Shown here piece by piece: positions 51,701 to 62,838 of a stretch of 64,000 nucleotides of DNA; within the stretch, counting starts at the first letter, position 1, and each line of letters starts with the position of its first letter. The stretch lies in assembly GCA_037951165.1 (NCBI GenBank), contig JBBDHG010000054.1, positions 242,501-306,500 on the forward strand, given 5' to 3'. The notes under the pieces were generated by a model. The model ran no database searches and had not been told where the DNA came from. It saw nothing but the letters and a program-made list of their open reading frames with translations. This stretch comes from Lophius americanus (taxonomy: Eukaryota; Chordata; Actinopteri; Lophiiformes; Lophiidae). Both the position numbers and the translations under genes were made by a program.

Positions 51701-53459
51701 AGATAATACTGTTAATACATTATGCATTTTGGCAGTGAGTCTGTCCTGAATTTAAATATATCCGGCATTTTTCAATCACGTATTGAAAGACGACAACTTA
51801 AAGGACTTTGAATTAAAACAACAAAAATATATTCAACCCAAGGAGGGAACAAAGAAACCACTAGAAGAAACGCTAAAAACTTGAAACCAAAAATGGTTTT
51901 AAGAAGTTTGTCAGCGATGATTTGGGGAATGTGAAAAATGAAATAATGCATGTAATCCTACACGCAGATGACATACAGACGTTCTATTTGCAGACAGATA
52001 AAAGAACAACAGTGAGTGTCTGAACGATGTTGATAAGAGCATCATACCAATACAGTGGCCTTTCTCTGGGCTGCAGATTGCCCTGTACATCTCCTCAGGA
52101 GTCCGCTGGAGAATTAGTATATAAGCACTTTGATAAACTAAAACACTTGCTTACAACTTTCATTTAAATCTACTGATGTGCTATCAACTTGTGCATGTGT
52201 AATCTTTCATCAAATTATCTAATTTTAACTCTGTTTTAACTAATTTTCATTCCAGACACTGATGACGGTTTGCGCCTGTAATGAATTTTGGGGGTTTCAA
52301 ACCTATGAGGTTTTGAAACACACTCCACACATTGTGGTTGTGGTTGTTAAATCATAATCATACTCATATCAGTTAATTTATTCATATTTTCAGTGATGAA
52401 ATGCACAATATGAGAATTATGTATCTCCAAGTCAAAATATGGTTTTGGCTTGATTCGTGGAGAATGTTATGTGGTCTAAAAATCCTTCTATGGGTAAATA
52501 ACACTGGGGTCAGTGATGCAGACTCATTGGATCGATCTTCGTTCTCATATATCAAAGACATGAAATAGCATTTGCATGCCACGTTGTGGATATTCAGTTT
52601 CTTTCAACTGTCAGCTCTGTCTGGGAGAAGGGTGGGGAGTTTCGTGTGTCCTTGTCATCACTCACTACCTCAACTGAAATCAGAGATGGTTGCTAAAGCT
52701 AGAGAGAATGAATGTTCTACACTCTGAGGCTTAAAAGCCATTTGATAGAAATCCCACATTACAGGGTTTGTGGTTCCTCTAAAAATCTTCAGAGAGCCAT
52801 TCATCAGCACTGACATAAGAGCTCTTGAGAAGTGACAGCAAGTGTATTAGGGTGAGAACAGATTTGGACCTCTGCTGATGAAAACTGTCATCAAAACACA
52901 GTTTTAATTTTATTTGTAGGGGCCTCAATGACCTGAATGGATGTTATGCTCTGAATTGTGGAGAGTGAATCTGGATTCAGCAAAATGCAGGAATGGTGAT
53001 ATGATGGAATAGAATTGCAAAAATGATTAAAACATTTTCAGGGCTTCAGTTGCCAGTTGCCTTACTGAACTTAAAAGCAGGTGTGTCTACTATTGTAATG
53101 CAAAATGCATACATGCCTGTAGGCTGGAGGTAGTCAGTGGACTGAATGGTACACTGTGAAAAACATTTGGGGAAAGTATAGTAAGAAACTGTCAATTGAT
53201 ATCAGTACTGTTTTGAATACATGGAATTACCCTGAGTCTAGAAACAGCACATACCTTTAATTCTTTTTGTCATAACACGTGGAAAACACATTCTAGGTTT
53301 GCATATCAGTATTCCTCCTTAGATGCATGTGATTAGAAGCAAAAATCTATTTAATGTATTTGCACAGTGGCTGTTAATACCTCTAATCTAAATAGACTGA
53401 CTGTAACAACAGTCTACTCCACTCTGCCACTGAAGATTTGCTCTAGTGTTTCTCTGGGT
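45736..53459. other. Intergenic DNA upstream of cxcr4, no gene seen
   Basis: 7.7 kb with no recognised exon. It holds a remarkable 23-bp short-loop inverted repeat at 49961-50009. Distal enhancers of cxcr4 could lie here, since this is its 5' flank, but I cannot point to a specific one from sequence alone. Confidence 0.55.
49961..50009. repeat. Perfect inverted repeat, 23-bp arms, 3-nt loop
   Basis: Arms at 49961-49983 and 49987-50009 are exact reverse complements around AAC. The left arm begins CGTACTGAGTACAGATACCC. Beyond the perfect core, an A-run on the left (49951-49956) and a T-run on the right (50014-50020) allow about 10 more imperfect pairs. It is the longest hairpin in the window. 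Confidence 0.95.
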
Positions 53460-53708
53460 TTTTTTAGATCAGGTTTTCCTTTTTCAGACGTCAGATCATA
53501 GACAAAAGTTTCACTAGCGGTGGCCCGTATTTCGAGTCGCGCCCATCCTCCTCCCTCAGGTTTTGCGGAGGGGTGGAAGGAGGAGGGGTCAAGACCAGCG
53601 CTGTACTTAATCGCTCACTGTGAAGACAAGGTACACTCACAGACAATTACCCGGACGTCGCACAACCAAGTATGTGTTTTATTCTTTCAGTATAAGGTGT
53701 CCATCGAC
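53460..53708 (+). promoter_or_regulatory. cxcr4: cxcr4 5' flank: candidate promoter / 5' UTR
   Basis: This short region is clearly GC-richer than the surrounding DNA. It has a GACGTCA (CRE-like) at 53487-53493, a second GACGTC at 53654-53659, and a purine-rich GGAGGGG-type stretch near 53565-53590. A consensus TATA box is not obvious; TACTTAA near 53605 is a weak candidate. A good splice acceptor (TTCTTTCAG) ends at 53690, which is where vertebrate CXCR4 genes usually begin exon 2. The small first exon may therefore lie further upstream, or this region may itself be transcribed leader. The frame of the receptor stays open back to 53520, but there is no ATG in it before 53709. Confidence 0.5.
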
Positions 53709-54815
53709 ATGTGGCATAACATCACTTACAACACCTCTGAGGAGTATGGAGACTTTGATCTAGACTTCCAGGAGCCATGCAGCGCAGTGTTCAGCAACGA
53801 CTTCAACAAGATCTTTCTACCTACAGTTTACGGAGTAATTTTCTTTCTGGGAATCATTGGCAATGGATTAGTCATCGTTGTCATGGGCTACCAGAAAAAG
53901 GTCAAAACAATGACGGACAAGTACCGGCTCCATCTCTCTGTGGCTGATCTCCTGTTTGTCCTCACCCTGCCCTTCTGGGCTGTGGATGCAGCAAGTAGCT
54001 GGTACTTTGGAAGTTTCCTCTGTGTCTCCGTGCACATGATCTATACTGTCAACCTGTACAGCAGCGTGCTTATCCTCGCCTTCATCAGTCTAGACCGATA
54101 CTTGGCAGTGGTGCGAGCCACCAACAGCCAAGCCACAAGGAAGTTGCTTGCAAGCAGAGTGATTTATTTGGGTGTGTGGCTGCCTGCTGCAGTGCTGAGT
54201 GTTCCGGACCTGGTATTTGCCAGAGTGCAAAGCACTGGGTCGTCTAATTTCCTCTTCATAGATGAACGCATGGACACTGCAGACTCCAGGATTATCTGCC
54301 AGCGCATCTACCCGCAGAAGAGCAGTCTCATATGGACAGTTGTCTTCCGCTTCCAACACATCCTGGTGGGCTTCATACTGCCAGGTCTAGTCATCCTCAT
54401 CTGCTATTGCATCATTATTGCCAGGCTGTCAAAAGGCGCCAAAGGCCAGGCTCTGAAGAAAAAGGCATTGAAGACCACAATCATTCTCATCCTGTGCTTC
54501 TTCAATTGTTGGCTGCCATACTGCATTGGCATCTTTTGGGAGACCCTCATAATGCTGAATGTGGTCTTGTGCTCTTGTGAGGTGCAACAGGCAGTGGAGA
54601 AGTGGATTTCTATCACTGAGGCTCTTGCCTATTTTCACTGCTGTCTGAACCCCATTCTCTATGCTTTCATGGGAGTTAAATTCAAGAAATCAGCAAGGAT
54701 TGCACTAACAATCAGCAGTAGGTCAAGTCAGAAAGTAACTCTCATGACAAAAAAGCGGGGGCCAATTTCATCTGTGTCAACTGAGTCTGAGTCCTCAAGC
54801 GTTTTGTCAAGTTAA
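53709..54815 (+). CDS. cxcr4: C-X-C chemokine receptor type 4 (CXCR4)
   Basis: A seven-helix G-protein-coupled receptor for the chemokine CXCL12, acting at the plasma membrane through Gi to guide cell migration. The 368-residue product has N-glycosylation sites N4 and N8, and acidic tyrosines Y7 and Y13 (possible sulfation). Cysteine pairs are C24 with C288 or C290, and C105 with C197. Ligand-contact acids are D93, D167 and E304. It also has DRY (129-131), CWLP (267-270), NPILY (314-318) and the serine-rich tail SSVSTESESSS. Nearly all is in one exon, as in other vertebrates. I chose the first in-frame ATG; an upstream exon could add or replace a few N-terminal residues. Extracellular loop 2 is about 15 residues longer than in human. 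Fish have paralogues cxcr4a and cxcr4b; I could not decide which this is. Confidence 0.96.
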   Translation: MWHNITYNTSEEYGDFDLDFQEPCSAVFSNDFNKIFLPTVYGVIFFLGIIGNGLVIVVMGYQKKVKTMTDKYRLHLSVADLLFVLTLPFWAVDAASSWYFGSFLCVSVHMIYTVNLYSSVLILAFISLDRYLAVVRATNSQATRKLLASRVIYLGVWLPAAVLSVPDLVFARVQSTGSSNFLFIDERMDTADSRIICQRIYPQKSSLIWTVVFRFQHILVGFILPGLVILICYCIIIARLSKGAKGQALKKKALKTTIILILCFFNCWLPYCIGIFWETLIMLNVVLCSCEVQQAVEKWISITEALAYFHCCLNPILYAFMGVKFKKSARIALTISSRSSQKVTLMTKKRGPISSVSTESESSSVLSS

Positions 54816-55295
54816 CAAACATGCAGCATTTGACTTAGTGATTCAAAAGAGAGGACACCTAAGTTTTAATTTCAAAGAAATTAACCACATTTTGTACAGA
54901 TGTAAGAAAAAAACTTTTTCTTTTCTTTTTTAAACTTTCATTACTTTAGGTTTTTTGCTCCTCAAAGCAGATGGTGTCCTCAGGCAATGTCTCATTTTCA
55001 TTCATTATGCTTTACAATCAGGGCCTACTTCCCCTTTTCTGTAAATATCTGTGTTGCTGTATCAAGGTTAAGGCATACAAAGTCCTTTTGGTTTTTCAGG
55101 GATGGTAGCTGCTCTTGGAAACTGTACATAGTTTGTAGCATTTGTGTGTTGCACTTATTTTGTGTGATTATCTGGAAGCTGTTATTTATTGTTGTCATTT
55201 ACACTGAAACTTTTGTTAAGAAAAGAAACTGCATGCTGCTTTTTTTACCGTCTAAAATTGTAATGTAAAAATAAAAAATGCAATGCCTCTCATAA
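54816..55295 (+). other. cxcr4: cxcr4 3' UTR
   Basis: About 460-480 nt of T-rich sequence between the TAA and the poly(A) signal. It contains several ATTT and TTATTT stretches (near 55155-55200), which could be AU-rich stability elements. No other gene overlaps. The length is similar to that of CXCR4 transcripts in other vertebrates. Confidence 0.7.
55270..55275 (+). terminator. cxcr4: cxcr4 polyadenylation signal AATAAA
   Basis: Canonical AATAAA followed about 25 nt later by the GT-rich TTTGTGTGGTG, a fitting downstream element. Cleavage is expected near 55285-55300. Confidence 0.8.
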
Positions 55296-55322
55296 TGACT
55301 TTGTGTGGTGCATTTAAACTAA

Positions 55323-55364
55323 CCCCCCCCCTTCTTTCTTTCTCTCTTTCTCGCTCTCTCTCTC
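55323..55364 (+). repeat. Polypyrimidine tract
   Basis: About 42 bases of C and T (one G), directly downstream of the cxcr4 poly(A) site. Such tracts can slow polymerase or form triplex DNA; here it may be an ordinary simple repeat. Confidence 0.85.
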
Positions 55365-57564
55365 CGGGGATGAGGTGTGTGCGTTGGGGGAGGGGTGTGG
55401 GTATGTCGTCTCAGAACACAGTCTCCACCTGACCTGACTAAAAAGCAGGAGGACTAAGCAGACTGGCCCTGTAATCGGAAGAACATCTGTGCACTTATAC
55501 ATCTTAAGCAGCTTATGACACAAAAACTAAAATCTTTGGTTATAATTAGCAACCATGTTGCTCCCTAATAAAAAGAAAATAGCATTTTATGTTTCTCTTG
55601 CCTTTTTTTTCTTTCTTCACTTTTCCACATATACGACTATCCTATCTAAATGACAGATTCTCATTCAGATTGTACATGTACTTTTACATTTGCAGGATAA
55701 ACCTTTCAACATTCAGGAAGAAAAGACTTATATTTCTACAGGAACAAGACATATGAAAAATAGTTCTTCATGAATTATTTTCAAATTTTATCCTTATTAT
55801 CTAACTCTTAATAGATAAAATTGTGTTTGACTTGTAAACAAGTGTTATACTTATTCAATTCACAGTCAGTCACTGGGTTAACTCACAGACCATAAAATGA
55901 TTGTATTCAGAACTGTCGATTTTGAAAATGCAAATAGGGAGATAGCCTTTGTCTGGCATACATGCACTGAATTATTGGCCATAAAAATGCTGGTATTTAA
56001 TAATGACAAGACAAATCATACAGAAACAGACACAAATCAATCTTTTTGTGGATCCTTGCATCTGCTATACATACATAGATTTAGTCTGACTGGGTCACAG
56101 AGTAATGTTAGTCACAAAGCAAAACTCAAGTTGGAGGCCGGAGGAACCTGGAAACAATGGATGTCAGAATTAATTAAGTAGTCAGGGCGGCGCTTTGAAA
56201 CGTAGGGCAGGCATCTATTCAAGACTCCAGTGGAGCTACATTTCCCTCTCTTTACATGTAAAACAAGGTGTGAAGGGCCCTCACCAAGGATCAAGTTTAA
56301 TGCATATTTTGGCTTTCTGATTCCTCATAGTGAAACAGGAAAAAAACACAAGGGTTTTTTTCAGTTAGTATCGTCCGAGAAAATTCGTAATGAGCATAAA
56401 AGCTTTAGTGCCTCAGACTGTTCATTGAGTTCAGGTAAATCCTCTAAATCTGTCTCATCCAACTACAGATGCTGTTAAGCTGTGGCATCATGTATTTTCT
56501 TTTAATTGGTTATCAGCCAATATCTTGTCTGATTTATTAAATACAGAGGTTTGAACAAAAGCAATACATTGAATGCACAATTAAATGGTCACAATCCCAA
56601 TACTGTTGTGAATTTCAATCCAAAAAAAAATTATTTAAATGACCAAAGTCTCATATAATTTGAAATAAACTACTTATTTGTCAAGATGAATATGTATCTA
56701 ATAGAACCTGACAGTTCCTGTGATTTTGTCACATTTTCTTGTCATTCGTTTATGCTTCCCATGGGTGCATTTTATGCTATGTCATAAATTCTTTATTAGA
56801 CAATGGACAACACTACTATCCAAATGTACCCAATGAGTGCACGTCCCTCATGAGATTTAACCCTCGGATTCAAGAAGGTGCCCTTAAATGAATAATTAAA
56901 GCTTTTATTCTCTCTTACTTGTAATGAAATATCCACGCCTCAGCATCATCCAAACACTGTTTCTGTAAAATCCACAAAAATAAGTCTTTATTTTCTGTAA
57001 TAGTGGATTTTCTAAGCTTATAATAATCTTTTGAAAAAGATAAATATAATTTACCTATGTAGTTTAGTGAAAACCAACATGTGTATTCTGTTACAGTGAA
57101 GAGCTTTTTGTTTGCTTTGTTGGTTAAAGGCCCAAGTTTTTGAAATACATAGAAAATATCCTCCTGGTGAGTCCTTGGCTGTTTTCATCCAAGCAAAAGT
57201 ATGCAGAGCTTCTTCTTTTTCCTTTTCTTTTTTTTACAGTATAATTTTTAAAACTAGATTAAAGGAACACGTTCACTAAGTTCCGATTGGGTAGTGACTT
57301 GCTCCAGAAATTATTACATTGTTTTGGTTGATAAGTAAACTGCTGGAAGGCTGTTTCCTGCACCAGGAGCATGTGGATGCATTTAAAAAGCCCATACAAA
57401 ATGATCATATTGTATTGTTATGAACATGTGTTTTTTAGAGTATTGATGTGTAAAATCTTTAGAAACTTATTTTTATTTTTATCTTATTTGGCAAACATTG
57501 TTACAGTATTTTAACAAAGAAAAACTTTTAAATCAATGTTTGATAATTTTTTAGAAGTTTGATT
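55365..57564. other. Intergenic DNA between cxcr4 and dars1
   Basis: No exon or named repeat recognised. AT-rich with scattered T runs. Confidence 0.55.
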
Positions 57565-57865
57565 TAAAACCCCAATTCTCAAAATGTTGGGACATTATGT
57601 AAGCTGCCAATAAAAGAGAATGTTAAGTTTTGTAAATCCTTTTTAATCTAAGCGCATTTGATGAGAGTATAACAAAAATATATTCAATGTTCAGACATAT
57701 ACAACCTTTTGTATCATAAATATGCATTAATTCAGAATTTGATACCTGCAAACATTTATAAAAAGGTTGGGACAGGGCATGTTCACAATTGTCTAACATC
57801 ACCTTTATTTAAAAGACAAAGAAAAGATTTGAATGGTTAAAGTTTTGAAACTGGAACTCTGTTCC
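57565..57865. repeat. Dispersed fish repeat (GTTGGGACA type)
   Basis: Two similar boxes, AAAATGTTGGGACATTATGT and AAAAAGGTTGGGACAGGGCA, lie about 190 bp apart. Between them are AAATCCTTTTTAATCTA-type and TTTGATACCTGCAAAC segments. The layout matches a very common non-autonomous repeat of fish, probably DNA-transposon derived. The superfamily is not certain. Confidence 0.6.
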
Positions 57866-58830
57866 GTTTTCGCTGTAAATACGACTTCAGTTACTCAAGA
57901 GGTCTCTGTTCCTATATGTCCGGTGTGCCTACAATATCTTTTCCGGAAGCCACAGTTTAATGAAAAATAACTGAGCTTAATTATCTTTCTCAAATAAGCA
58001 GGGATATAAATGAAAAAAAAATGTCTCCATGTCACCATGTCGATTTCTTTTAATATGTGCTTCAAAAGGTAGAGTTTAACTAGTATTTGTAGGTTCAGCA
58101 ATGAATTGTGTTTAAAAACAATGTTTTCATTTTTTTATTTTACTGAACCCATGCTTCATTATATCATGACAGTTTTAGTGCAGTGTAACTGGAGGGATTT
58201 AGGGTCAAAGCTCTTCCTTGCACTTCATATTTAAAGTTTCATAATTTTCTGAATAATTGGACCTTATTACAGTTTATTATGATATTAAGGGCTATATATA
58301 ATATATAGTGAAATTCTCAAATACTTGTTGCTGATGAGTTACAAATATTGTCTTTCTGCTGTTTTCAAATAATGTGATTATCATAAAGGATTAGGAATCT
58401 ATCACATTTGATATCATTAATGTTTTTTGGAGCATGACAACTTTTTGTGGAACTAGGGTTGTATAAGCAGCCAAGAGTCAGTAGTGGGAAGTAACAAGAT
58501 ACAAATATTTTGTTGCTGTACTTAATTAATTGAAAGTTGTTTGTACATTGTACTCTGTAAAGCGGCCTATTTCTTTTGACATGTTTTCTTTGTGTTTGTT
58601 AGTGTTGGACAATGTATTGCGATTCTTCTAATTGTTATCTTATTGGTCCGGGATTTTATAGAATTGTCACTGCTGCATCCAAAAAAATAGAAGAATTTAT
58701 ATATACATATGAAGTTTAAATAATATGAAGATATGATGTATACTTACTGGTCAATGGTAGGGATTTTCCATTTGGTTATTTTGTATCTATATTGCATATT
58801 ATATAATCTTTCATCTATATTATCTCTCCA
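57866..58830. other. Intergenic DNA, no gene seen
   Basis: AT-rich DNA between the repeat and the proposed dars1 promoter. Nothing recognised. Confidence 0.5.
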
Positions 58831-59024
58831 CGCGCTGGACTTAAAAACCTCTCGGAACTTTCTTTCAGCTATTTGTTTCTAACCGGAACCTAAAGATTCT
58901 AGGCTCTGTCCTACCAGGTTTTTCCTTCCTTTCCAAGTCCATGCAGTGAACAGCTGATGTGGAACGTCTTTCTGTCGACACCTGTCAACTATTTTGTCCT
59001 AACTCTCCAAGAATATAGCTCAAC
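58831..59024 (+). promoter_or_regulatory. dars1: Candidate dars1 promoter and 5' UTR
   Basis: Composition shifts here to a less AT-rich, pyrimidine-tract sequence with an ETS-like site in AACCGGAACC (about 58880) and no TATA box, as is usual for housekeeping tRNA synthetase genes. The transcription start cannot be placed from sequence alone; it should lie within this region if exon 1 at 59025 is right. Confidence 0.4.
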
Positions 59025-59047
59025 ATGATTAGAGAGGAATTCCAGGG
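59025..59047 (+). CDS. dars1: dars1 coding exon 1 (proposed)
   Basis: ATG at 59025 starts seven codons (MIREEFQ) plus two bases, followed by the donor GTAAGA at 59048. The two leftover bases GG join the first T of the exon at 62839 to give a glycine codon and keep the lysine-rich frame open, so the splice phases fit exactly. The ATG has a promoter-like region just upstream. Support is by phase and position only; a 23-nt coding exon carries too little sequence for a homology call. Another upstream exon could be the true start. Confidence 0.6.
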
Positions 59048-62000
59048 GTAAGAATGTTCTTAAAGTTTTGTATCTCACCTCTCACAGCATCGCTGAAATG
59101 TTAGCACGAGCTAGCTGCTGTGCCAGATAGCAACTAGCTCACATTACCCAAACAGGCAGCAGATTGCATCATCTGATAGTGAAACATTAAGTTTTGGTCA
59201 TGCGAATATAACGTTTAGATGACAGAAATATACACAAATGCGGTATCTCATTTATGGGCGTTCAACTTTATAGGTAGTAGTGCACTTTATGATTGAATTA
59301 ACTTAACAACAACGTTGACTTAGTGTGTAATATCTCCGATATTATTAAAACAGATAGTCCTTCTCGTACTTGGCATTCATCTTAATTGTACATAGTGAAT
59401 GATTGCGGCACAGTACATTTCATAGATGGATAATTGAATCAGAGAACATTCTGATCTATGTTTGTCGACATATATACTGCTTAGTTGCATTCAACACAAT
59501 TTTTAAACTGTCTGTAATTTAAAACAAGTTTACCAACCTCAACCATTCAGACCACGTTAATGCACATTCCATTGTGCTCTTGTCATTTACCCTCCATGCA
59601 TGATGCTTTTTAAAGTAATTAAATCTTAAGGGTAATGGAAAGGAAGGAATTCATTTGTACAATCCGGCATATTATTTTTACAAATTTTTACAACGATTCA
59701 TAGAGTGGAAAAAAATAAGGAAATGCTGTTTAATGTACTGCAATTCTTGAAATTAGTTTTTACAGGCACGATTAAAACTATTATTTGAATTCTATCCCAG
59801 CATTCAAATAATGCGCAATAATGAGCTTGCTGGGATATACTGTAGTAAAAGGTAATTCTTGTATTTTGTCTGCCACACTCACAAATGAAAAGGAACAACA
59901 TGTACATGTAATGCAAAACAGTACACCCAATAAACAAACAGTGTCAGCTTTTTCCATTTAATTGAAGCTCTGTTAGAAAACTTTAAACTCATTGGTTTCA
60001 CAACTTGGCAAGACTGCTGCAATGGATTGAGAAATTATGGTTGCCCTGGTGTACTTTAGATGATGGATCCTCCCCTTTTCATGAACCACTCCTGTCTATT
60101 TATTGCCCTTACATGAATACACCTATTGCACATGTGTCACTATGCATCTGCTTATTCAGCAGTCGAAGCTTGCTGGTAAGCCGTGTATTCATACATAATC
60201 CTTTGTCTGGGATGAAATGATTTTGCAGTGTTAGAATAAAAATCGAAGAAGTTTGCTTGTCACTTGTTTACTGATTTAACAGCAAATTGTTGATGTTAGT
60301 GAAACTTCAGCCCTAGACAGTCCAATTGATCTCAGTTGCTTGAGGGTAAAGCACATCGTCAATCCAATTTAACATATTAAACTCGTTGACGCAACAATAA
60401 ACAAGCCCAAGTAGCTCATTGTAAATCTACTTCACACTGTCTCAGTGGAATCAAGGTAAATAAAGGGGCTATAACAATGATAGCTGTTGGCTAAAGATAT
60501 GATGATTTTGCACGCCAAAATGTGTAGTTTGTGAGAAATATTGTATGTCGTTAATAGGAATAGTATTTTAATTATTTTATTCATGATATTTAATCAGAGT
60601 TTCACGATTAATCGTAAAATACAAAAACTAGCAATCGACAATCGCATTGTCAGCGTGTGCCGTTGAAGGCAAAAGGCTGCAATTTAATGATATAATTGTG
60701 TGAGAGAAGGTGACTACTACGTTAAGCTCTGCGTCATTACCACAGTAACTTACTCTGTGAAGCTAACCTGCTCACTTGAAGGTTTACTTCAAGGAAGCCG
60801 GAGGTTGTTACCGACCATCTGAAAAATGCGTTGAAGCAGAGCTGTCAGACATGTCCGTCAATCAATTGTCATATTAATAGATTGACCTTAGGAGCGGACT
60901 GAGTGACTCAAATTATCTGTGGTTTTATTTTATGATTTACCTGAATGACATTCTCAAGCCGTGAAAAACTGCTAATATTTGATATTAAAGCTCCTGAAAA
61001 ATGAGCCACTAACTAATATTATACATATGTTTACAACAAAAGTGAAGTATAATCGTGAATCCATCTGCCTCCATCAAGTTTTATTCTTATCGGCAGTCGC
61101 AATGCTCTGCGATGTCACACTATCCTCTCGGTCTCATCCCCGGGATGGCCGGGGGATCCCGAACAGTTCTCAGATGAAAAAATGAAATTTCTCCAGTAAG
61201 TCTTTCTGCCACCCTGGATTGACTTGGTACAAGTTTCTAAATTTCAGCTGCTTTGATGCATGCTCAGTGCCTATAAATGAAAATAATAGATTTGTTCAAT
61301 ATCACCTTCTCACACACAATAATTATAGAAAAAGCGGTAAAACTAGTAGATACATTTACTCAGGATGCAGTTCAAGACCGCTTCTTGAAATAACCCCTGT
61401 CTGAGGAGCGCCAGGTCCCTAGCGCAACAGACAACAGCATGAACATATTTCATAGTGTCTTCTTTTGAAATCTTTTATTTTATTATTAATTTAATTTGGT
61501 CGTACGACCAAATGCCTTTCTTATTTAATTTAATAAAATATCTTCAGTTATTTTGAAAATTGTATTGTAAAAGTAGTTAAGTCTTGTTTTTTTCTCTGCA
61601 AGTCTAACTCCTTATGCTTGTACTGATAAATACAAATTTCAAAATGATCCGTGATGTCTGCATTTTCCTTGATAGCCACTATATCGCAATCGAATCCCGA
61701 ATCTCAATATTGTTTACTATTGTTTCAATATGACTTTTTCACCAAATCGTGCTGCCCTTATATTTAATTTCAAATGGTCTCGTGGGAAGACTTGTTCGCA
61801 TGTTCAGAAATTGGGTTTGAAGACCAGGATGTTATCAGCTGAATTTAGGTCCTTACTTAGGCTTTATTGCTATTTCAGTTGGCCTTTGCTTCTTGTTATT
61901 TCCTGTGACCAAACAGAAGCTAGTCTATTGTTCCTCCTGGGCTTCCTTCAGGTCTAGACACCTGGTTATTCAGAAAACTAAACCACACTCATTCACCTAC

Positions 62001-62838
62001 AATGTCCCTGGACACTTTTATGGCCGTTACTGCAGTTCTGAACGGCTGAACTGGAGCTTTATGTTTTACGTCTTTTTAATCTTGGACATAATATAATCCA
62101 CTTTCTCAGTAAATGACACATAATGCCCAATTGTTTACAGATCAGCTCTTCATGTTCATTCTGTTTCAAAAGTTTTAAATACTTTAGTTTTTTAAATAAA
62201 GTTTTTAAATTAACCTATAGCCATTGAAAAGTTTGTATTTGATTTTAATATTTTTGTGTGGTTATGAAATATTGAAATAAAATACAAAATATGAGCTTCT
62301 GTTGTGTCAAACTATTTGAAGATTGACACCTATCTATTTTTTATCTAAGCTTTTACTAAGTCAATGTTTTGTTCATCTTTGCTGTTGTAATGTGACCTAA
62401 TGTGACAGCCAAATAATAATTCAGTGTTAAATTTTGTCTACTATCCTTTTGCAACTACAAAGCAAACTTTATTAGTAACTATCTCATGCTGAACAGCACA
62501 GACAATTGTTGTGCAGAGCTGACGGTAACATTCAGCCCATGTACTTTTTTGAAAAAGAAATTGTCCTTACAGAACCATCGTGTGTTTAGCTAATCAGACT
62601 TTCTGATATTTCTTCCATTAGCTTCTCTCTAAAATGTATTCTTTTGATTCACACAGGCAACTGTTATTCTTTCTGAAATAACAATGAGATTAAAAGTAGT
62701 GTAGACTTAAAAGATGAAGGCGACAATAGCTCAGAATTAATTTTCCCAGTCAGTCAACAACTTCCTTGTGGGATGCAGGAGAATTAGAAGGTGGAAGTAG
62801 ACTTAAAAGTTTATGTTGTGTGCCTCTTCCTGTTTCAG
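59048..62838 (+). other. dars1: dars1 intron 1 (proposed)
   Basis: 3.79 kb beginning GTAAGA and ending CCTGTTTCAG. No exon-like sequence was seen inside. It holds an 18-bp perfect palindrome at 61495-61512 and a 12-bp palindrome ACGATTAATCGT near 60606. Otherwise AT-rich. Confidence 0.55.
61495..61512. repeat. 18-bp perfect palindrome TTTGGTCGTACGACCAAA
   Basis: Fully self-complementary without a loop, with CGTACG at its centre, in an AT-rich part of the proposed dars1 intron. It resembles a dimeric protein-binding site or the point of a small inverted insertion; neither is shown. Confidence 0.85.

Noticed and set aside
1..53000. Exons of THSD7B or another host gene in the desert
   Set aside because: I looked for cysteine/tryptophan-rich thrombospondin-type exons and other conserved coding blocks on both strands and found none that stood out; a protein-level search could still find a small exon.
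53520..53708. N-terminal extension of CXCR4 beginning at 53520
   Set aside because: The codon there is GTG, not ATG, no ATG precedes 53709 in the frame, and a strong splice acceptor at 53690 lies within the stretch.
54090..54638. Open frames on the minus strand within cxcr4
   Set aside because: They are antisense shadows of a highly conserved receptor exon, with no domain of their own.
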